From an uncultured Rhodopila sp. (GTDB lineage Bacteria > Pseudomonadota > Alphaproteobacteria > Acetobacterales > Acetobacteraceae): a stretch of DNA of 64,000 nt. Both the position numbers and the translations under genes were made by a program. Positions 1 to 8,591 of this stretch are shown in pieces (within the stretch, counting starts at the first letter, position 1; each line of letters opens with the position of its first letter). Below the pieces are notes generated by a model. The model ran no database searches. It worked only from the letters and a program-made list of their open reading frames with translations, and was not told the DNA's origin. The DNA lies in assembly GCA_903851415.1 (NCBI GenBank), contig CAINOE010000065.1, positions 1-64,000 of the forward strand, in the 5' to 3' direction.

Positions 1-1
1 C

Positions 2-214
2 CGGCGGGCGGTGACTTTGGCGCAAAGCCGCTATGCCCAGGGGGTCGCGGACTTCCTCTCGGTGCTGGATGCCGAGCGCAGCCTGTTGCAGACGCAGCAG
101 CAGCTTGCCCAAAGCACGACGGATGTGTCGTCCAATCTGGTGGCGCTTTACAAAGCGTTGGGCGGCGGATGGCAGACGGACATGCCGGAAGTGAGCAAGA
201 CGGCGGCGAAATAA
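2..214 (+). CDS. TolC/NodT-family outer-membrane efflux protein, C-terminal end (partial)
   Basis: The reading frame is open from the first bases of the window, so only the last ~70 residues are present. The visible part (AQSRYAQGVADFLSVLDAER, then a Gln-rich helix and LYKALGGGW) is the conserved end of the second OEP domain of NodT/OprM-like channels. The YxxGxxDFLxVLdAer segment and the closing LyKALGGGW are hallmarks of the family. Such proteins are the outer-membrane exit duct of tripartite RND pumps, and the pump genes would lie to the left of the window. Family assignment is firm; the substrate cannot be told. Confidence 0.9.
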   Translation, partial: RRAVTLAQSRYAQGVADFLSVLDAERSLLQTQQQLAQSTTDVSSNLVALYKALGGGWQTDMPEVSKTAAK

Positions 215-235
215 AGCGTCGCGGGGGTCCGATTC

Positions 236-272
236 GTGTCATGGCCGGATTGAGTCCGGCCATCCACGCCTT
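236..272. repeat. Dispersed intergenic palindrome (GTCATGGCCGG family)
   Basis: A 37-bp palindromic unit that reads GTGTCATGGCCGG, a short spacer, CCGGCCATCCACGCC. It lies just after the efflux-protein stop. The same unit, in either orientation, recurs near 6483, 10042, 34663, 35853, 49798, 54046 and 59044. Confidence 0.75.
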
Positions 273-426
273 GCTGCGATCCGCGCATAGCCCCATCGGT
301 TTGAACCGGCGCCAGCCTGTGCCAGCCCCTTCCAAACTGCGGCTCAATCTGTGGATGATTGCCCATTCATCGCGTGTGCATTCCGCAGGGGCCTCCCGCG
401 TGGGGACGCGCGTAAAAAAGCAAGAT

Positions 427-634
427 GTTACACAGATTTTCGCAGATTAAGGGCACGGATTTCCACAGATATCAGGATCCGGGGCCTGGAATCGGAGCAA
501 ACTGCCGCAAATTCAGGGCTTTAGAAATTTTTGATTGCCGGCGCAGTGGTTACCGGTTGAAGCGGTGGCACGACAGAAGCCGATGTCTCAAATCGGTGTA
601 ATCTGTGCCCTTAATGCGTGGCAATCTGTGTAAC
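427..634. repeat. Long inverted repeat of the ACACAGATT type
   Basis: The left arm (427-470) contains GTTACACAGATT and GATTAAGGGCACGGATT. The right arm (591-634) is its near reverse complement, with AATCTGTGCCCTTAA and AATCTGTGTAAC. The ~120 bp between the arms has no gene. AT-rich CACAGATT tracts contrast with the GC-rich surroundings and resemble a repeat seen in many unrelated bacterial genomes. The rest of 215-827 shows no supported gene. Confidence 0.75.
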
Positions 635-827
635 AACTTTTCTTTGCTTAACCGAGCAAGAAATTCTCCAATCGTTACCCGGTCCTTCCGATCCTGCCTT
701 CCGAGCACCGGATCGAATCATGAAGCTTCGCCACGATTCAACACCGACCTGCAAAATCATCGGCAGGGTCGACGCTTTGCCGGTCATGATACGTAACGAC
801 GGCCCCGTCCCCGTCAACCGTGGCCGA

Positions 828-1139
828 TCAAACCGTATCGGCCGAACCGACCGGGGCGGGAGCATCCGGGGGCGGATCGCGGTTTTCGTCGCCCTGCGGA
901 CCGAGATACGGCCCGGGCAAACTCCCCGGCGGCAATCCCGCCCGTTCGCCGGGCCGCCCGTCAGGCATCGGGGCCGGCGGCGGCCCGCCGGTGTCAAAAC
1001 TTTCGTCCGGGGCCTCCGGACCGCCGCGCGTTTCGCTCTCCGGTCCCACCGTGCGCAGCGGCTGAGCGGGGCGATCCCGCTCGGCCTGTTCGGATTGGCT
1101 GACGGGCGTCTCGCCCGGGATATCGTCGTTCGGGGTCAT
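828..1139 (-). CDS. Small Pro/Gly-rich acidic hypothetical protein
   Basis: A 103-residue reading frame beginning MTPNDDIPGETPVSQ, composed mostly of Pro, Gly, Asp and Glu with no hydrophobic core, so probably disordered. It starts 44 bp after the stop of the TspO-like gene on the same strand and may be cotranscribed. No family is recognised. A longer version would start further upstream at 1235, but its extra residues are Arg/Ala-rich and overlap tspO. The opposite strand is also open here, as is common at this GC content, so this is only moderately supported. Confidence 0.4.
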   Translation of the reverse strand: MTPNDDIPGETPVSQSEQAERDRPAQPLRTVGPESETRGGPEAPDESFDTGGPPPAPMPDGRPGERAGLPPGSLPGPYLGPQGDENRDPPPDAPAPVGSADTV

Positions 1140-1183
1140 CGCCCGGCAACGTCCGGCGGCGCAGAAGGTTGCGCGGCGGGCGA

Positions 1184-1657
1184 TCAGTTGCGCCGCCAAA
1201 CCTCCTCGCTCAGCAGCACGGCGAAGGCGGTCCACAGAACCAGCGGGGCCATCGACACCGCCGCGACCTCATCGACCTTCGAGGCGGTAACCGCCGTCGC
1301 CGCGGTGGAGGCGCACATGGCGGTCGCCACCGCCGCGCTCGCGCCGAGCTTCTTGCCGCCGAAGAACGTCGCCGGATACCCGGCCAACCCGGCGAGCGTC
1401 GCCGCCCAGGACGCCAGAGCCACCCCGCGCGCTGTGCCGGCCGGCTTCGCCAGCAAACGGTAGCCGGTCACCGCCAGCAGCGTCTCCAGCACGCCCCAGG
1501 CGATGCCGATGGTCGATCCCGACGGCGTATAGGACGGCTTGCGCAGCGCGCCATACCACACCGACTCACGCGGGCGTTGCGGGCCGAATTGCGCGCCGAC
1601 GACGGCCGCACTCGCGACGGAGGCGACGCTGACGAGCGCGGCGGTGGTCTTGTCCAT
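1184..1657 (-). CDS. TspO/MBR-family tryptophan-rich sensory protein homologue
   Basis: 157 residues with about five hydrophobic segments. After an N-terminal helix comes WYGALRKPSYTPSG, followed by an IAWGVLETLLAVTGYRL segment. This matches the W-Y-x-x-L-x-K-P-x-x-x-P-x core and the second helix of TspO/MBR proteins, which bind porphyrins and other hydrophobic ligands in the membrane. The C-terminal half is Ala/Gly-rich and less typical, with few of the Trp residues that name the family, so it is a divergent member. A small Pro-rich reading frame follows on the same strand. Confidence 0.75.
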   Translation of the reverse strand: MDKTTAALVSVASVASAAVVGAQFGPQRPRESVWYGALRKPSYTPSGSTIGIAWGVLETLLAVTGYRLLAKPAGTARGVALASWAATLAGLAGYPATFFGGKKLGASAAVATAMCASTAATAVTASKVDEVAAVSMAPLVLWTAFAVLLSEEVWRRN

Positions 1658-1740
1658 GGTCCGAAGCCTCCAACCGGTTGCCGAAGCACAACGCGACGGC
1701 GCGCCGGACGGTTGCCGGGATCTGCGGAGGCGCCGTGACC

Positions 1741-2787
1741 CTACCAGTCGGTCTTGAACCCGGCGAAAGTATGCGGAACGCGGCGGATATCGGTCACCAG
1801 CTCCTTCGCCAATCCCGGCTCGATCCCCGCCGGGAAGTGGATATCGACGGAATCCGCGACCCCGCCGAAACGCTGCCCGATCGCCGCCGGCAGCGTGTCA
1901 TAGGTGCCGCAGGCGGCGAAGATGCGGACCGTGTCATCGGAAATCTCCGCGCCCATGCGGTCCCACTGGCCCTCCACCGACATGCGGTGCAGTTTTGCGC
2001 CCAGATCCTCAAGCCCGTGCAGCGCCAGTATCGGCAGATAGGTCCGCGTCGAGCCGTAAAAGCCGATGCGCTGCCGGGCCTTGTCCATTTCGGCCGCGAC
2101 CGTCGCGTCATCCGGCCCGGTGCAGACGAACCCGCCGCCATGCACATCGAAATGCAGCCGCGAGCGCCCGCTGCGGCGCATGCCCTCCATCATCTGCGGC
2201 AGGCACACCTGCTCGAGATAGGCCCGCGAGCACAGCGGATGCAGCCGCACGCCGTCTCCCACCTGTCCCGCCACCCGCAGCATCGCCTCGCCGACGGCGG
2301 CGACGGTCACCGGAACTATCGGCAGTCCCGTCGGCTCCGGCGAGAAATCCGGCGTCATCAGGGTCAGCTTGTAGTGCTCGCTGTCGAAATTCAGCCGGCC
2401 CCGCGTCTCCCACGCCTTCCACACCGCGCGCAGCGCCATGACGTAATCGCGCATCCGCGGCGCCGGAGCGGTCCAGGCGATGCCGAAGCGGCGCTCGTTA
2501 TGTCCCTTCACCTGGCTGCCCAGCCCGAGCACGAAACGGCCGCCGGAATTGGCCTGGATGTCCCAGGCCTGCTGCGCCAGGGTCGTCGGGCTGCGCGGAA
2601 ACGCCACCACCACGGACGGGGTCAGCTCCACCCGCTCGGTCGCCAGCGCGGCGAAGGCCAGCGGGGCGAGCGGATCATGCCCGAGTTCGACCGTCATCAG
2701 CGCATCGAACCCGGCCGTTTCAGCCGCCCGCGCCGCCGGAGCGACCTCCCGCCAGTGCCGTTGCGGCAATATCGTGTAGACTCGCAT
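1741..2787 (-). CDS. LLM-class (luciferase-like) flavin-dependent oxidoreductase
   Basis: 348 residues with the TIM-barrel signature of bacterial luciferase-like monooxygenases. The sequence shows ARAAETAGFDALMTVE near the start, RVELTPSVVVAFPRSPTTLA, then SGGRFVLGLGSQVKGHNERRFG. This form is close to the TIGR03617-type F420-dependent subgroup. The reaction cannot be specified; the family uses reduced F420 or FMN on varied substrates. Its start codon shares one base with the stop of the upstream DsbA-fold isomerase gene (TGATG), so the two are translationally coupled and probably serve one oxidative pathway. Confidence 0.85.
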   Translation of the reverse strand: MRVYTILPQRHWREVAPAARAAETAGFDALMTVELGHDPLAPLAFAALATERVELTPSVVVAFPRSPTTLAQQAWDIQANSGGRFVLGLGSQVKGHNERRFGIAWTAPAPRMRDYVMALRAVWKAWETRGRLNFDSEHYKLTLMTPDFSPEPTGLPIVPVTVAAVGEAMLRVAGQVGDGVRLHPLCSRAYLEQVCLPQMMEGMRRSGRSRLHFDVHGGGFVCTGPDDATVAAEMDKARQRIGFYGSTRTYLPILALHGLEDLGAKLHRMSVEGQWDRMGAEISDDTVRIFAACGTYDTLPAAIGQRFGGVADSVDIHFPAGIEPGLAKELVTDIRRVPHTFAGFKTDW

Positions 2788-3392
2788 CAGCCGTGCACCA
2801 GTTTGCGTTCAACGAAATCGAGGCGATCCTGGCCCCAGAAGATTTCGCCGGCAATGACGTAGCTCGGCGCGCCGAATACCCCGCGGTCCAGCGCCGCCCT
2901 GGTGTCCGCCTCCCGGCGCGACGCCCAGCGCGGGTCGCTGCCGAGGGCGATCACCTCGTCGGCATCGAGCCCGATGTCGGCGATCAGCTCGGCCAGCGTC
3001 ACCGGATCGCCGGGGTTGGCTTCCTCCTGCCACAGGGCCTTCAGCACCCGGTGCGCCAGCTTGATCGCCGGCTGGCCGCCGATGGTCTCGCGCAGCGCGA
3101 TGACGCAGCTTGCGGCGGGCGCTTCGTTGCACGGGAAGAAGGCCGGCTCCAGGTGGATGGGGATGTTCAGGTGGTGGCGCCATCGCCGCAGTTCCTGCAT
3201 CCGGTAGGCCTGCCGCTGCGGCGCCCGCTTCGGCAGCGGCAACCCGCCGGACTGCGGGAAGATGGCGAAGAAATCGACGGGGTAGATGCGCAGCGTGGCG
3301 TTGTTGGCCAGCGCCAGCGCCTCGATCCGCGCGGCGCCGAAATGCGTCCACGGCGAGTTGAGCGAGACGTAATAGTCGATATGCAGCGCCAT
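2787..3392 (-). CDS. 2-hydroxychromene-2-carboxylate isomerase / DsbA-family protein
   Basis: 201 residues of the thioredoxin-fold, kappa-GST-like family: an N-terminal DYYVSLNSPWTHFG, with the active-site Ser where HCCA isomerases have Ser and DsbA has Cys, a helical insert, and the terminal GVFGAPSYVIAGEIFWGQDRLDFVE. The last motif is the cis-Pro loop plus FWGqdrl typical of the family. Known members isomerise hydroxychromene carboxylate in naphthalene degradation using glutathione; the substrate here is unknown. The start at MALHIDYY is chosen because a good GGAGG sits just upstream. The stop overlaps the luciferase-like gene by one base. Confidence 0.85.
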   Translation of the reverse strand: MALHIDYYVSLNSPWTHFGAARIEALALANNATLRIYPVDFFAIFPQSGGLPLPKRAPQRQAYRMQELRRWRHHLNIPIHLEPAFFPCNEAPAASCVIALRETIGGQPAIKLAHRVLKALWQEEANPGDPVTLAELIADIGLDADEVIALGSDPRWASRREADTRAALDRGVFGAPSYVIAGEIFWGQDRLDFVERKLVHG

Positions 3393-3567
3393 TGGTTTCC
3401 TCCGGGGTCGACTGCACCGGAGTCTGATCCAGCGCACCCTGCTGCACAAGCCGCGCCGATATGTGCCTTGCGGCTGCGGCTGGCATACAGCGGCGAATAC
3501 CCCGCCCCCCTGATTTAACGCCTATGGAACCCGCGCCCGCCTGGTCCGGGTGGCGGCGACGAACCGG

Positions 3568-6417
3568 TCAGCCGAACCGGTCCAACCGGTAGCGCGGATC
3601 GATCGCCTCGCCATGCAGGATCGCCGCTGCCGTCAACTGCCCCAGGATCGGACCCAGCGTGTAGCCGTTCGCCGTCGCCGCGTTGTAGAAGCCCGGCACC
3701 CCGGGCGCCTCGCCCAGCAGCGGCGCGCCATCGACCGCCGGGTTGATCCCCGTCCAGGCCCGCACCATCGACAGCGACCGCAGCACCGGAACCGCGCGGC
3801 AGCCAGCCCACAGATTGCCTTCGATCGCCTGCCGCTGGTTGCTGCTGCGCCCCGTCGCAGCGTCGAAACCGCCATACCAGCCGCCGCCAATCAGGAACGA
3901 TCCGTTCGCCTGCTGCTTCACCGACAGATGCCGCTTCGCCATCGACACAAGGTGGCGGGTGAATGCCGGCGCCGTGTCCGTCACGATCACTTGCTGGACC
4001 GATCCCGTCACCGGCAGCGACAGCCCCGCCAACCGGGCGGTCCGTGCCGCCCATGGACCGGTCGCGTTGACCACCCGCCCGGCAGTCGTCACGCCCTTGT
4101 TCGTCGTCACCGTCCATCCGCTGCCGGACCGCTCGATCCCGGTCACCTCCGCTCCGCGCAGCACGCGGGCACCGTGCCTGCGCGCCAGGTGCAGCAGCGC
4201 CGTCACGCTGCGCAGCGGATCTCCGTAGCCCTCGGCCGGGACGTAATCCGCGCCCAGCATGTGTTCGGACACCGCCGGAGCCAGGTTCCGCAAGTCGTTA
4301 CTGCCAAGCACGTAACTCTCGACGCCCCAGCTTCGTTCCAGCGCCGACTTGCGGTGCAGCCAATCCAGCCCGGCCTGGTCCTCGGCCAGCATCAGGCCGC
4401 CTTCGGTGCGCAGGCCCAAATCGTCTCCCGCCTCGGCGGCGATCTCCTTCCACAGCGCGATGCTGCGCGGCGGCAGCAGCAGCGCCGGCCCGGCGGGGCC
4501 GCCGTCCGGCGGCGTCGAGTCACCGAAATCCGTAGCCAGCAACTGCACGTGCAGGCTGCCGGCATTGGCGGTGCTGGCGGCCATGGCGATCTCGTCGCGG
4601 TCAAGCAGCAGGACGTCCGCGCCGCCCCTGGCAAGGTAGTAGGCTGCCGACAGGCCGACCACGCCGCCGCCGATAATCAGTACTGCCGCGTGCCGGTCCT
4701 CCACCGGCAAAGACGGCACGGCGTGCAGATGGACGGGCAGCGGAGGTTCATGCAGCGCGGCCGGAACGAGTTCCGGCGCCTCCCGCGCCAACGCGGCAAT
4801 CGGCACCGGCCGCAGCGGCGCGCGCGGGGCGGCGAACGCCGAATCCTCCTGCAGGTCGGGGCACAGCCGCGAGATCGTATGCGCGCAGAAACGGCCCTGG
4901 CACTCTCCCATGCCCGCCCGCGTGGCTTTCTTCAGCGCCGGCAACGACGTGACCCCGGCCGCGATCTCCGCCCGCAACGTCGCGGCCGTTACCTCCTCGC
5001 AGCGGCAAACCACCGTCTCATCGACAATCTTCACCCGATCGGTGTCGTAAATAAACGCCAAAGACTGCTGGAATTTGATCGCACGCTCGGCGGCGATGCG
5101 GGCGCGTTTCAACGGCGGTGCATCGAATCCGAGATCGCGCGCCACCGCCTGGCCGGTCAGCCAGCCCTGCCACTGGGCAATGCGGGCGCCCCCGATGACG
5201 GTATTGTCGCCAACAGCGAACACCCCTTCAACCGCCGTGCGGCCATCCTCGTCGGCCTTCGTCGCGAGATAGCCGGCGCCGACATTGATCCAGCGCTGCG
5301 GCACGCCCAGCGCCCGGGCCAGGCCGGTTTCCGGCTGGAAGCCGACATGCAGGCCGACAACATCGACGTCGAACCGGCGACCGCCGGCAACTGCTGTTTC
5401 TACCCGCCCGGCGCCTTCAAGCCGATCGAGCACGGTGTTCCAGAGGATGGGGACTTTGGCCTGCTTGAGGATGCGCACCATGTCGCGGCCCTCGCGCAGC
5501 AAATCGCTCCCCCAAAAAGACATCTTCAGGATGTCCGGATATTGCAGCGCGCCGGGCCTCGACGCGGCCTCCAGCACTGCCACCGGCTTGACCCCGCTGG
5601 CCACCAGCTCGCAGGCCAGCTTCAGGTTCAGCGGCCCGTTGCCGGCGAGCAGGATCTTCCGGCCGGGAGACACAAGCTGGCTGCGGACCAATATCTGCAA
5701 CCCGCCCGTGGTCATCACGCCGGGCAAGGTCCAGCCGGGCACCGGAACCGGTGTTTCGTACGCGCCGGTCGCCAGGACCAGCCGGCGCGGGCGATACACG
5801 ACGGATTTGCCGCGCACCAATGCCGCGATCTCATCCGGGGCGAACGCGGCCCAGACCAGGGCGTCGGACTCCATCCGCACGCCCGCCTGGATCGCCTGGC
5901 CGCGCAGATCGATGCTGAGCCTCAACTGCCGGTCCGGCGCGATCGTCGTGTGACTCGGCGCCAGCGGCCTTGCGTATTGGCCGCCCGGCGCCTGGCCTTC
6001 GTCCAGAAGCACGACGGAGGCGCCCGCGCGCGCCGCGGCGGTTGCCGCGGACAGGCCGGCCGCGCCGCCGCCGACGACCAGGATGTCGCAGCTGCGTTCC
6101 TCCGCCGCGGCCGGCTCGCCGGGGATCGCGAAGGCGTCCGGGGCGGTGCTGGAAACGGTCATGCCGTCTGCCGCCAGGGTCCTGCAGGCGCGCTGACCGA
6201 TGCGGCCGTTCACTGTCACAACGCAATCCCAGCACGCCCCCGTGCCGCAGAACACGCCGCGCGGCGCGCCGGACGCGGTATGGCGGACAGTTGTCATCCC
6301 GGCGGCGGCGAGCGCGGCGGCGATGGTTTCTCCCTCCAGCGCCTCGATCGGGAGGCCATCGAATTGGAAGGCGATCGGCTGACCGGCGGGACGAATGGAC
6401 GGATGGGTGAGGCGCAT
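3568..6417 (-). CDS. Three-part fusion: 2Fe-2S ferredoxin-like + FAD/NAD oxidoreductase + DAO (HcnA-HcnB-HcnC / opine-oxidase type)
   Basis: 949 residues combining what are normally separate subunits. Residues ~1-100 hold a Fer2_4 domain with Cys57, Cys62, Cys65 and Cys78 for a [2Fe-2S] cluster. Residues ~108-435 are a pyridine-nucleotide-disulfide oxidoreductase fold with GGGAAG at 116-121 and VGDNTVIGG near 402. Residues ~465-520 are a BFD-like [2Fe-2S] segment (Cys471, Cys473, Cys506, Cys511). Residues ~575-949 are a DAO-type oxidase starting at IIGGGVVG. Separate subunits of this kind make hydrogen cyanide synthase, octopine/nopaline oxidase and D-hydroxyproline dehydrogenase. An amine or amino-acid dehydrogenase role is inferred; the substrate is unknown. 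Confidence 0.88.
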   Translation of the reverse strand: MRLTHPSIRPAGQPIAFQFDGLPIEALEGETIAAALAAAGMTTVRHTASGAPRGVFCGTGACWDCVVTVNGRIGQRACRTLAADGMTVSSTAPDAFAIPGEPAAAEERSCDILVVGGGAAGLSAATAAARAGASVVLLDEGQAPGGQYARPLAPSHTTIAPDRQLRLSIDLRGQAIQAGVRMESDALVWAAFAPDEIAALVRGKSVVYRPRRLVLATGAYETPVPVPGWTLPGVMTTGGLQILVRSQLVSPGRKILLAGNGPLNLKLACELVASGVKPVAVLEAASRPGALQYPDILKMSFWGSDLLREGRDMVRILKQAKVPILWNTVLDRLEGAGRVETAVAGGRRFDVDVVGLHVGFQPETGLARALGVPQRWINVGAGYLATKADEDGRTAVEGVFAVGDNTVIGGARIAQWQGWLTGQAVARDLGFDAPPLKRARIAAERAIKFQQSLAFIYDTDRVKIVDETVVCRCEEVTAATLRAEIAAGVTSLPALKKATRAGMGECQGRFCAHTISRLCPDLQEDSAFAAPRAPLRPVPIAALAREAPELVPAALHEPPLPVHLHAVPSLPVEDRHAAVLIIGGGVVGLSAAYYLARGGADVLLLDRDEIAMAASTANAGSLHVQLLATDFGDSTPPDGGPAGPALLLPPRSIALWKEIAAEAGDDLGLRTEGGLMLAEDQAGLDWLHRKSALERSWGVESYVLGSNDLRNLAPAVSEHMLGADYVPAEGYGDPLRSVTALLHLARRHGARVLRGAEVTGIERSGSGWTVTTNKGVTTAGRVVNATGPWAARTARLAGLSLPVTGSVQQVIVTDTAPAFTRHLVSMAKRHLSVKQQANGSFLIGGGWYGGFDAATGRSSNQRQAIEGNLWAGCRAVPVLRSLSMVRAWTGINPAVDGAPLLGEAPGVPGFYNAATANGYTLGPILGQLTAAAILHGEAIDPRYRLDRFG

Positions 6418-6482
6418 GCGGGCTGTATGGCAAAGATCAGGCTGGCCTCCAACCCCGCAGAAGCAGCGTTAGGCCTGAAATC

Positions 6483-6521
6483 GTCATGGCCCTCCCCGGC
6501 TTGTCCGCGGAGCGTCATGAG
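6483..6521. repeat. Degenerate copy of the GTCATGGCC palindrome
   Basis: Reads GTCATGGCCCTCCCCGGC and ends GCGTCATGAG. It lies in the short gap between the fusion dehydrogenase start and the esterase end, and is a weaker copy of the dispersed intergenic repeat. Confidence 0.5.
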
Positions 6522-6567
6522 GAGGCGGCTTTCTCCGCCCTCGGCGGGGACCGGCCATCTTATAGCC

Positions 6568-7296
6568 TTAGATATACAGTGCCGCCATCCGCCGCCATGC
6601 GCCCGCGCTGTGGGCGCGTCCGTCCCACAGGTGAAGTTGATGGTGGACGCTCTTTTCCTCGAGCAGACGGCTGAGATGGCGGTTGTTGTCAAGGAACGGG
6701 TCGGCCTCGCCAATCGCCAAAACAATATCGACCTGACGCAGCTTTTCCAGCCGCCATGCGCAGTCCAGGCCCGGCAGGAAATGCGTCGGGGTGTGGAAAT
6801 AGATGTCATCGCCGTAATAGCCGTTGAACAGGTCGTCGAAGCATTCCACCTGCATCGTCAGATCGTAGCGGCCGGAAAAGGCGACGAGCTTGCGGAAGAG
6901 GTGCGGATGCCGGAGAACGAGGCTCGCGGCCTGGAATGCGCCAAGACTACAGCCCATCGCAATCGTGCATTCGTGGCTGTTGATCAGGGCCATCAGCGGC
7001 AGAACCTCGTTGAGAATGTACTCCTCGAAAGCGACATGCCGGCGTATGCGGTCGGCCGGATGCCGGCCCCCGTCGTAGAAGGTCTCCCGCGCCAGCCCTT
7101 CGATGCAGTAAAGTTGCAACTGCCCCGCACTGACTTTATCGGCGAGGCTCGCGACGACGTTGAGCTTCTCGTATTCCCAGAAGTGCCCGTCCCGCGTCGG
7201 AAACATCAGCACCTTGGCTCCGGCATGGCCGAAGACCAGAAGCTCCATGTCCCGATGGAGTCGCGGACTGTACCAGCGCCGGTAATCTCGCCTCAT
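6568..7296 (-). CDS. Putative esterase (COG4947-like alpha/beta hydrolase)
   Basis: 242 residues beginning MRRDYRRWYSPRLHRDME with VFGHAGAKVLMFPTRDGHFWEYE. The nucleophile elbow is MGCSLGAF, a GxSxG variant. A late Asp (IGEADPFLDNN) and His (DGRAHSAGAW) complete the triad. The composition matches small cytosolic proteins annotated as putative esterases related to esterase D; the substrate is unknown. The start overlaps the stop of the upstream acetylxylan-esterase-like gene as ATGA, so the two hydrolases are translated together. The intergenic space beyond its stop carries a palindrome relic. Confidence 0.8.
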   Translation of the reverse strand: MRRDYRRWYSPRLHRDMELLVFGHAGAKVLMFPTRDGHFWEYEKLNVVASLADKVSAGQLQLYCIEGLARETFYDGGRHPADRIRRHVAFEEYILNEVLPLMALINSHECTIAMGCSLGAFQAASLVLRHPHLFRKLVAFSGRYDLTMQVECFDDLFNGYYGDDIYFHTPTHFLPGLDCAWRLEKLRQVDIVLAIGEADPFLDNNRHLSRLLEEKSVHHQLHLWDGRAHSAGAWRRMAALYI

Positions 7297-8258
7297 GTCA
7301 CCCTGAAGAACCGTCCGACCTTCTCTGAGAGGAGCGCATACTGTTGCTCGCTCTCAACATAGTCGAAATGTCCTGCATCCAGGACGAAGGTTTCATGATG
7401 ATTTGATGTCGGCAGCGCATTGGCGACCGAAAACTGGCAGGGCGGTGCCACCATCGGATCGAAGCGGGCGACGGCAAGAAGCATGGGCACCTCGATGCGC
7501 GTTGCCGCCGTGGCCGCATCGTAGAGTCTGAGGGTGGCGAGCACGTTCCTGTGCGTCTTCCCATAGTTCTGGACGGAACGGGCGCTGCCGGTGGTGGGCA
7601 GGGTCAGCCAGAGCGGCATGTTGCCGAAGGTCGGCACGACCAGATGGCCGCGATCGATGCGTTTGTCGAAAGGGATCGCCAGCGCGCCGATGCCGCCGCC
7701 GAAGCTGGCGCCGATGTAGCCGATGCGTCCGCCAAGCCCGGGAAACAGCCCGGTCAGGACCGAGACGGCCAGCCAGAGATCCTCGACGCAGCCGCGCAGG
7801 ATATAGCGTTCCCGCTTGTCGATATCATGCAGCACGTGCCAGGTGGAATCGCTGGAAACCGGCGGACGGCTGCTGCGCGAGAGACCGCGGGAACACGGAA
7901 ACAACACCGCCGTCTGTTCGACCGGAATGTCGAAATCCGGCAGGTCGCGCCCGCCATAGCCATGGCCGACGACGAGGCCCCGCCTGATCCTTCCGTCCCG
8001 CGGCAGCAACAGCCAGCCGCCGATTCGAAAATCATCGGTCGACGTATAGACGATGTCATGGACGTGCCAGTTCGGATGGCTGGACCCGCTTTTGCTAAGC
8101 TGCGGCCGCGGATTCACGGCAAGCGCCCGGGCATGGCGCGTGCGCCAGAAGTCATCGAAGTCGGGCGGTGCCGCGGGCGGTCTTATCGCGCGAAGCTCGT
8201 CAATCCCAAGGCCGTAGGTTGGGTCGAAATCATAGGGATGGCCGGTCGGGATGCTCAT
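7293..8258 (-). CDS. Acetylxylan esterase / cephalosporin-C deacetylase-like hydrolase
   Basis: About 321 residues from MSIPTGHPYDFDPTYGLGID. The AXE1 layout is visible: PDFDDFWRTRH near the N-terminus, a GWLLLPRDG strand, VVGHGYGG, the nucleophile elbow YIGASFGGG, an Asp at VARFDPMV and a His at LDAGHFDYVE. Family enzymes deacetylate sugars or related esters in the cytoplasm. A start 99 bp upstream is possible, but family members begin close to the residues chosen here. The four-base ATGA overlap with the next esterase suggests a two-gene operon for ester breakdown. Confidence 0.82.
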   Translation of the reverse strand: MSIPTGHPYDFDPTYGLGIDELRAIRPPAAPPDFDDFWRTRHARALAVNPRPQLSKSGSSHPNWHVHDIVYTSTDDFRIGGWLLLPRDGRIRRGLVVGHGYGGRDLPDFDIPVEQTAVLFPCSRGLSRSSRPPVSSDSTWHVLHDIDKRERYILRGCVEDLWLAVSVLTGLFPGLGGRIGYIGASFGGGIGALAIPFDKRIDRGHLVVPTFGNMPLWLTLPTTGSARSVQNYGKTHRNVLATLRLYDAATAATRIEVPMLLAVARFDPMVAPPCQFSVANALPTSNHHETFVLDAGHFDYVESEQQYALLSEKVGRFFRVT

Positions 8259-8499
8259 GCGATGCCACTGTCGGGTTAGCGGAGAATGGCCGGTGTATCC
8301 GAATTTGCGGTTTGGCAATAGCCGATGAGGGGCAACGCGGCGTATTTCGCCTGTCATGCCCGATGGAAATCGCCGCTTGCGGCGCGAGCGCTTGTCTCCC
8401 GCGCCTGTCAGGCTGGCATCAGGGGCGCCCCTGCCCTGTCCCTCCGAAACAATGACTTTGTCAAATCAGCCTCGGCTCACGCGACGCGGTGCGACCCGC

Positions 8500-8591
8500 A
8501 AAGCGGCGGCCTGAACAGTGCCCAAAACGGACCTTGATCCGGCCACTGTAATCACGCCCACTGGGCGCAGTCACTTCCCGGGAAGCCAGCC
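8500..8591 (+). promoter_or_regulatory. Leader resembling part of a cobalamin riboswitch
   Basis: Just before the PPOX-family gene the plus strand reads GATCCGGCCACTGTAATCAC, then CCCACTGGGCG, then CCCGGGAAGCCAGCC running into the start codon. The order CCRCTGTAA, CCACTGG, GGGAAG is that of the conserved core of cobalamin riboswitches (RF00174). The terminal B12 box (AGCCAGGAGACC...) is not recognisable. It is either a degenerate or minimal form or a chance likeness. Confidence 0.3.

Noticed and set aside
618..1463. A 281-codon plus-strand frame over the tspO region
   Set aside because: TspO motifs are on the other strand. This frame shows no conserved word and begins inside the inverted repeat.
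3550..7362. A 1,270-codon open frame on the plus strand
   Set aside because: It is the reverse complement of the fused dehydrogenase and esterase genes. Its product is Arg/Gln/His/Pro-rich with no family words, the usual shadow at high GC.
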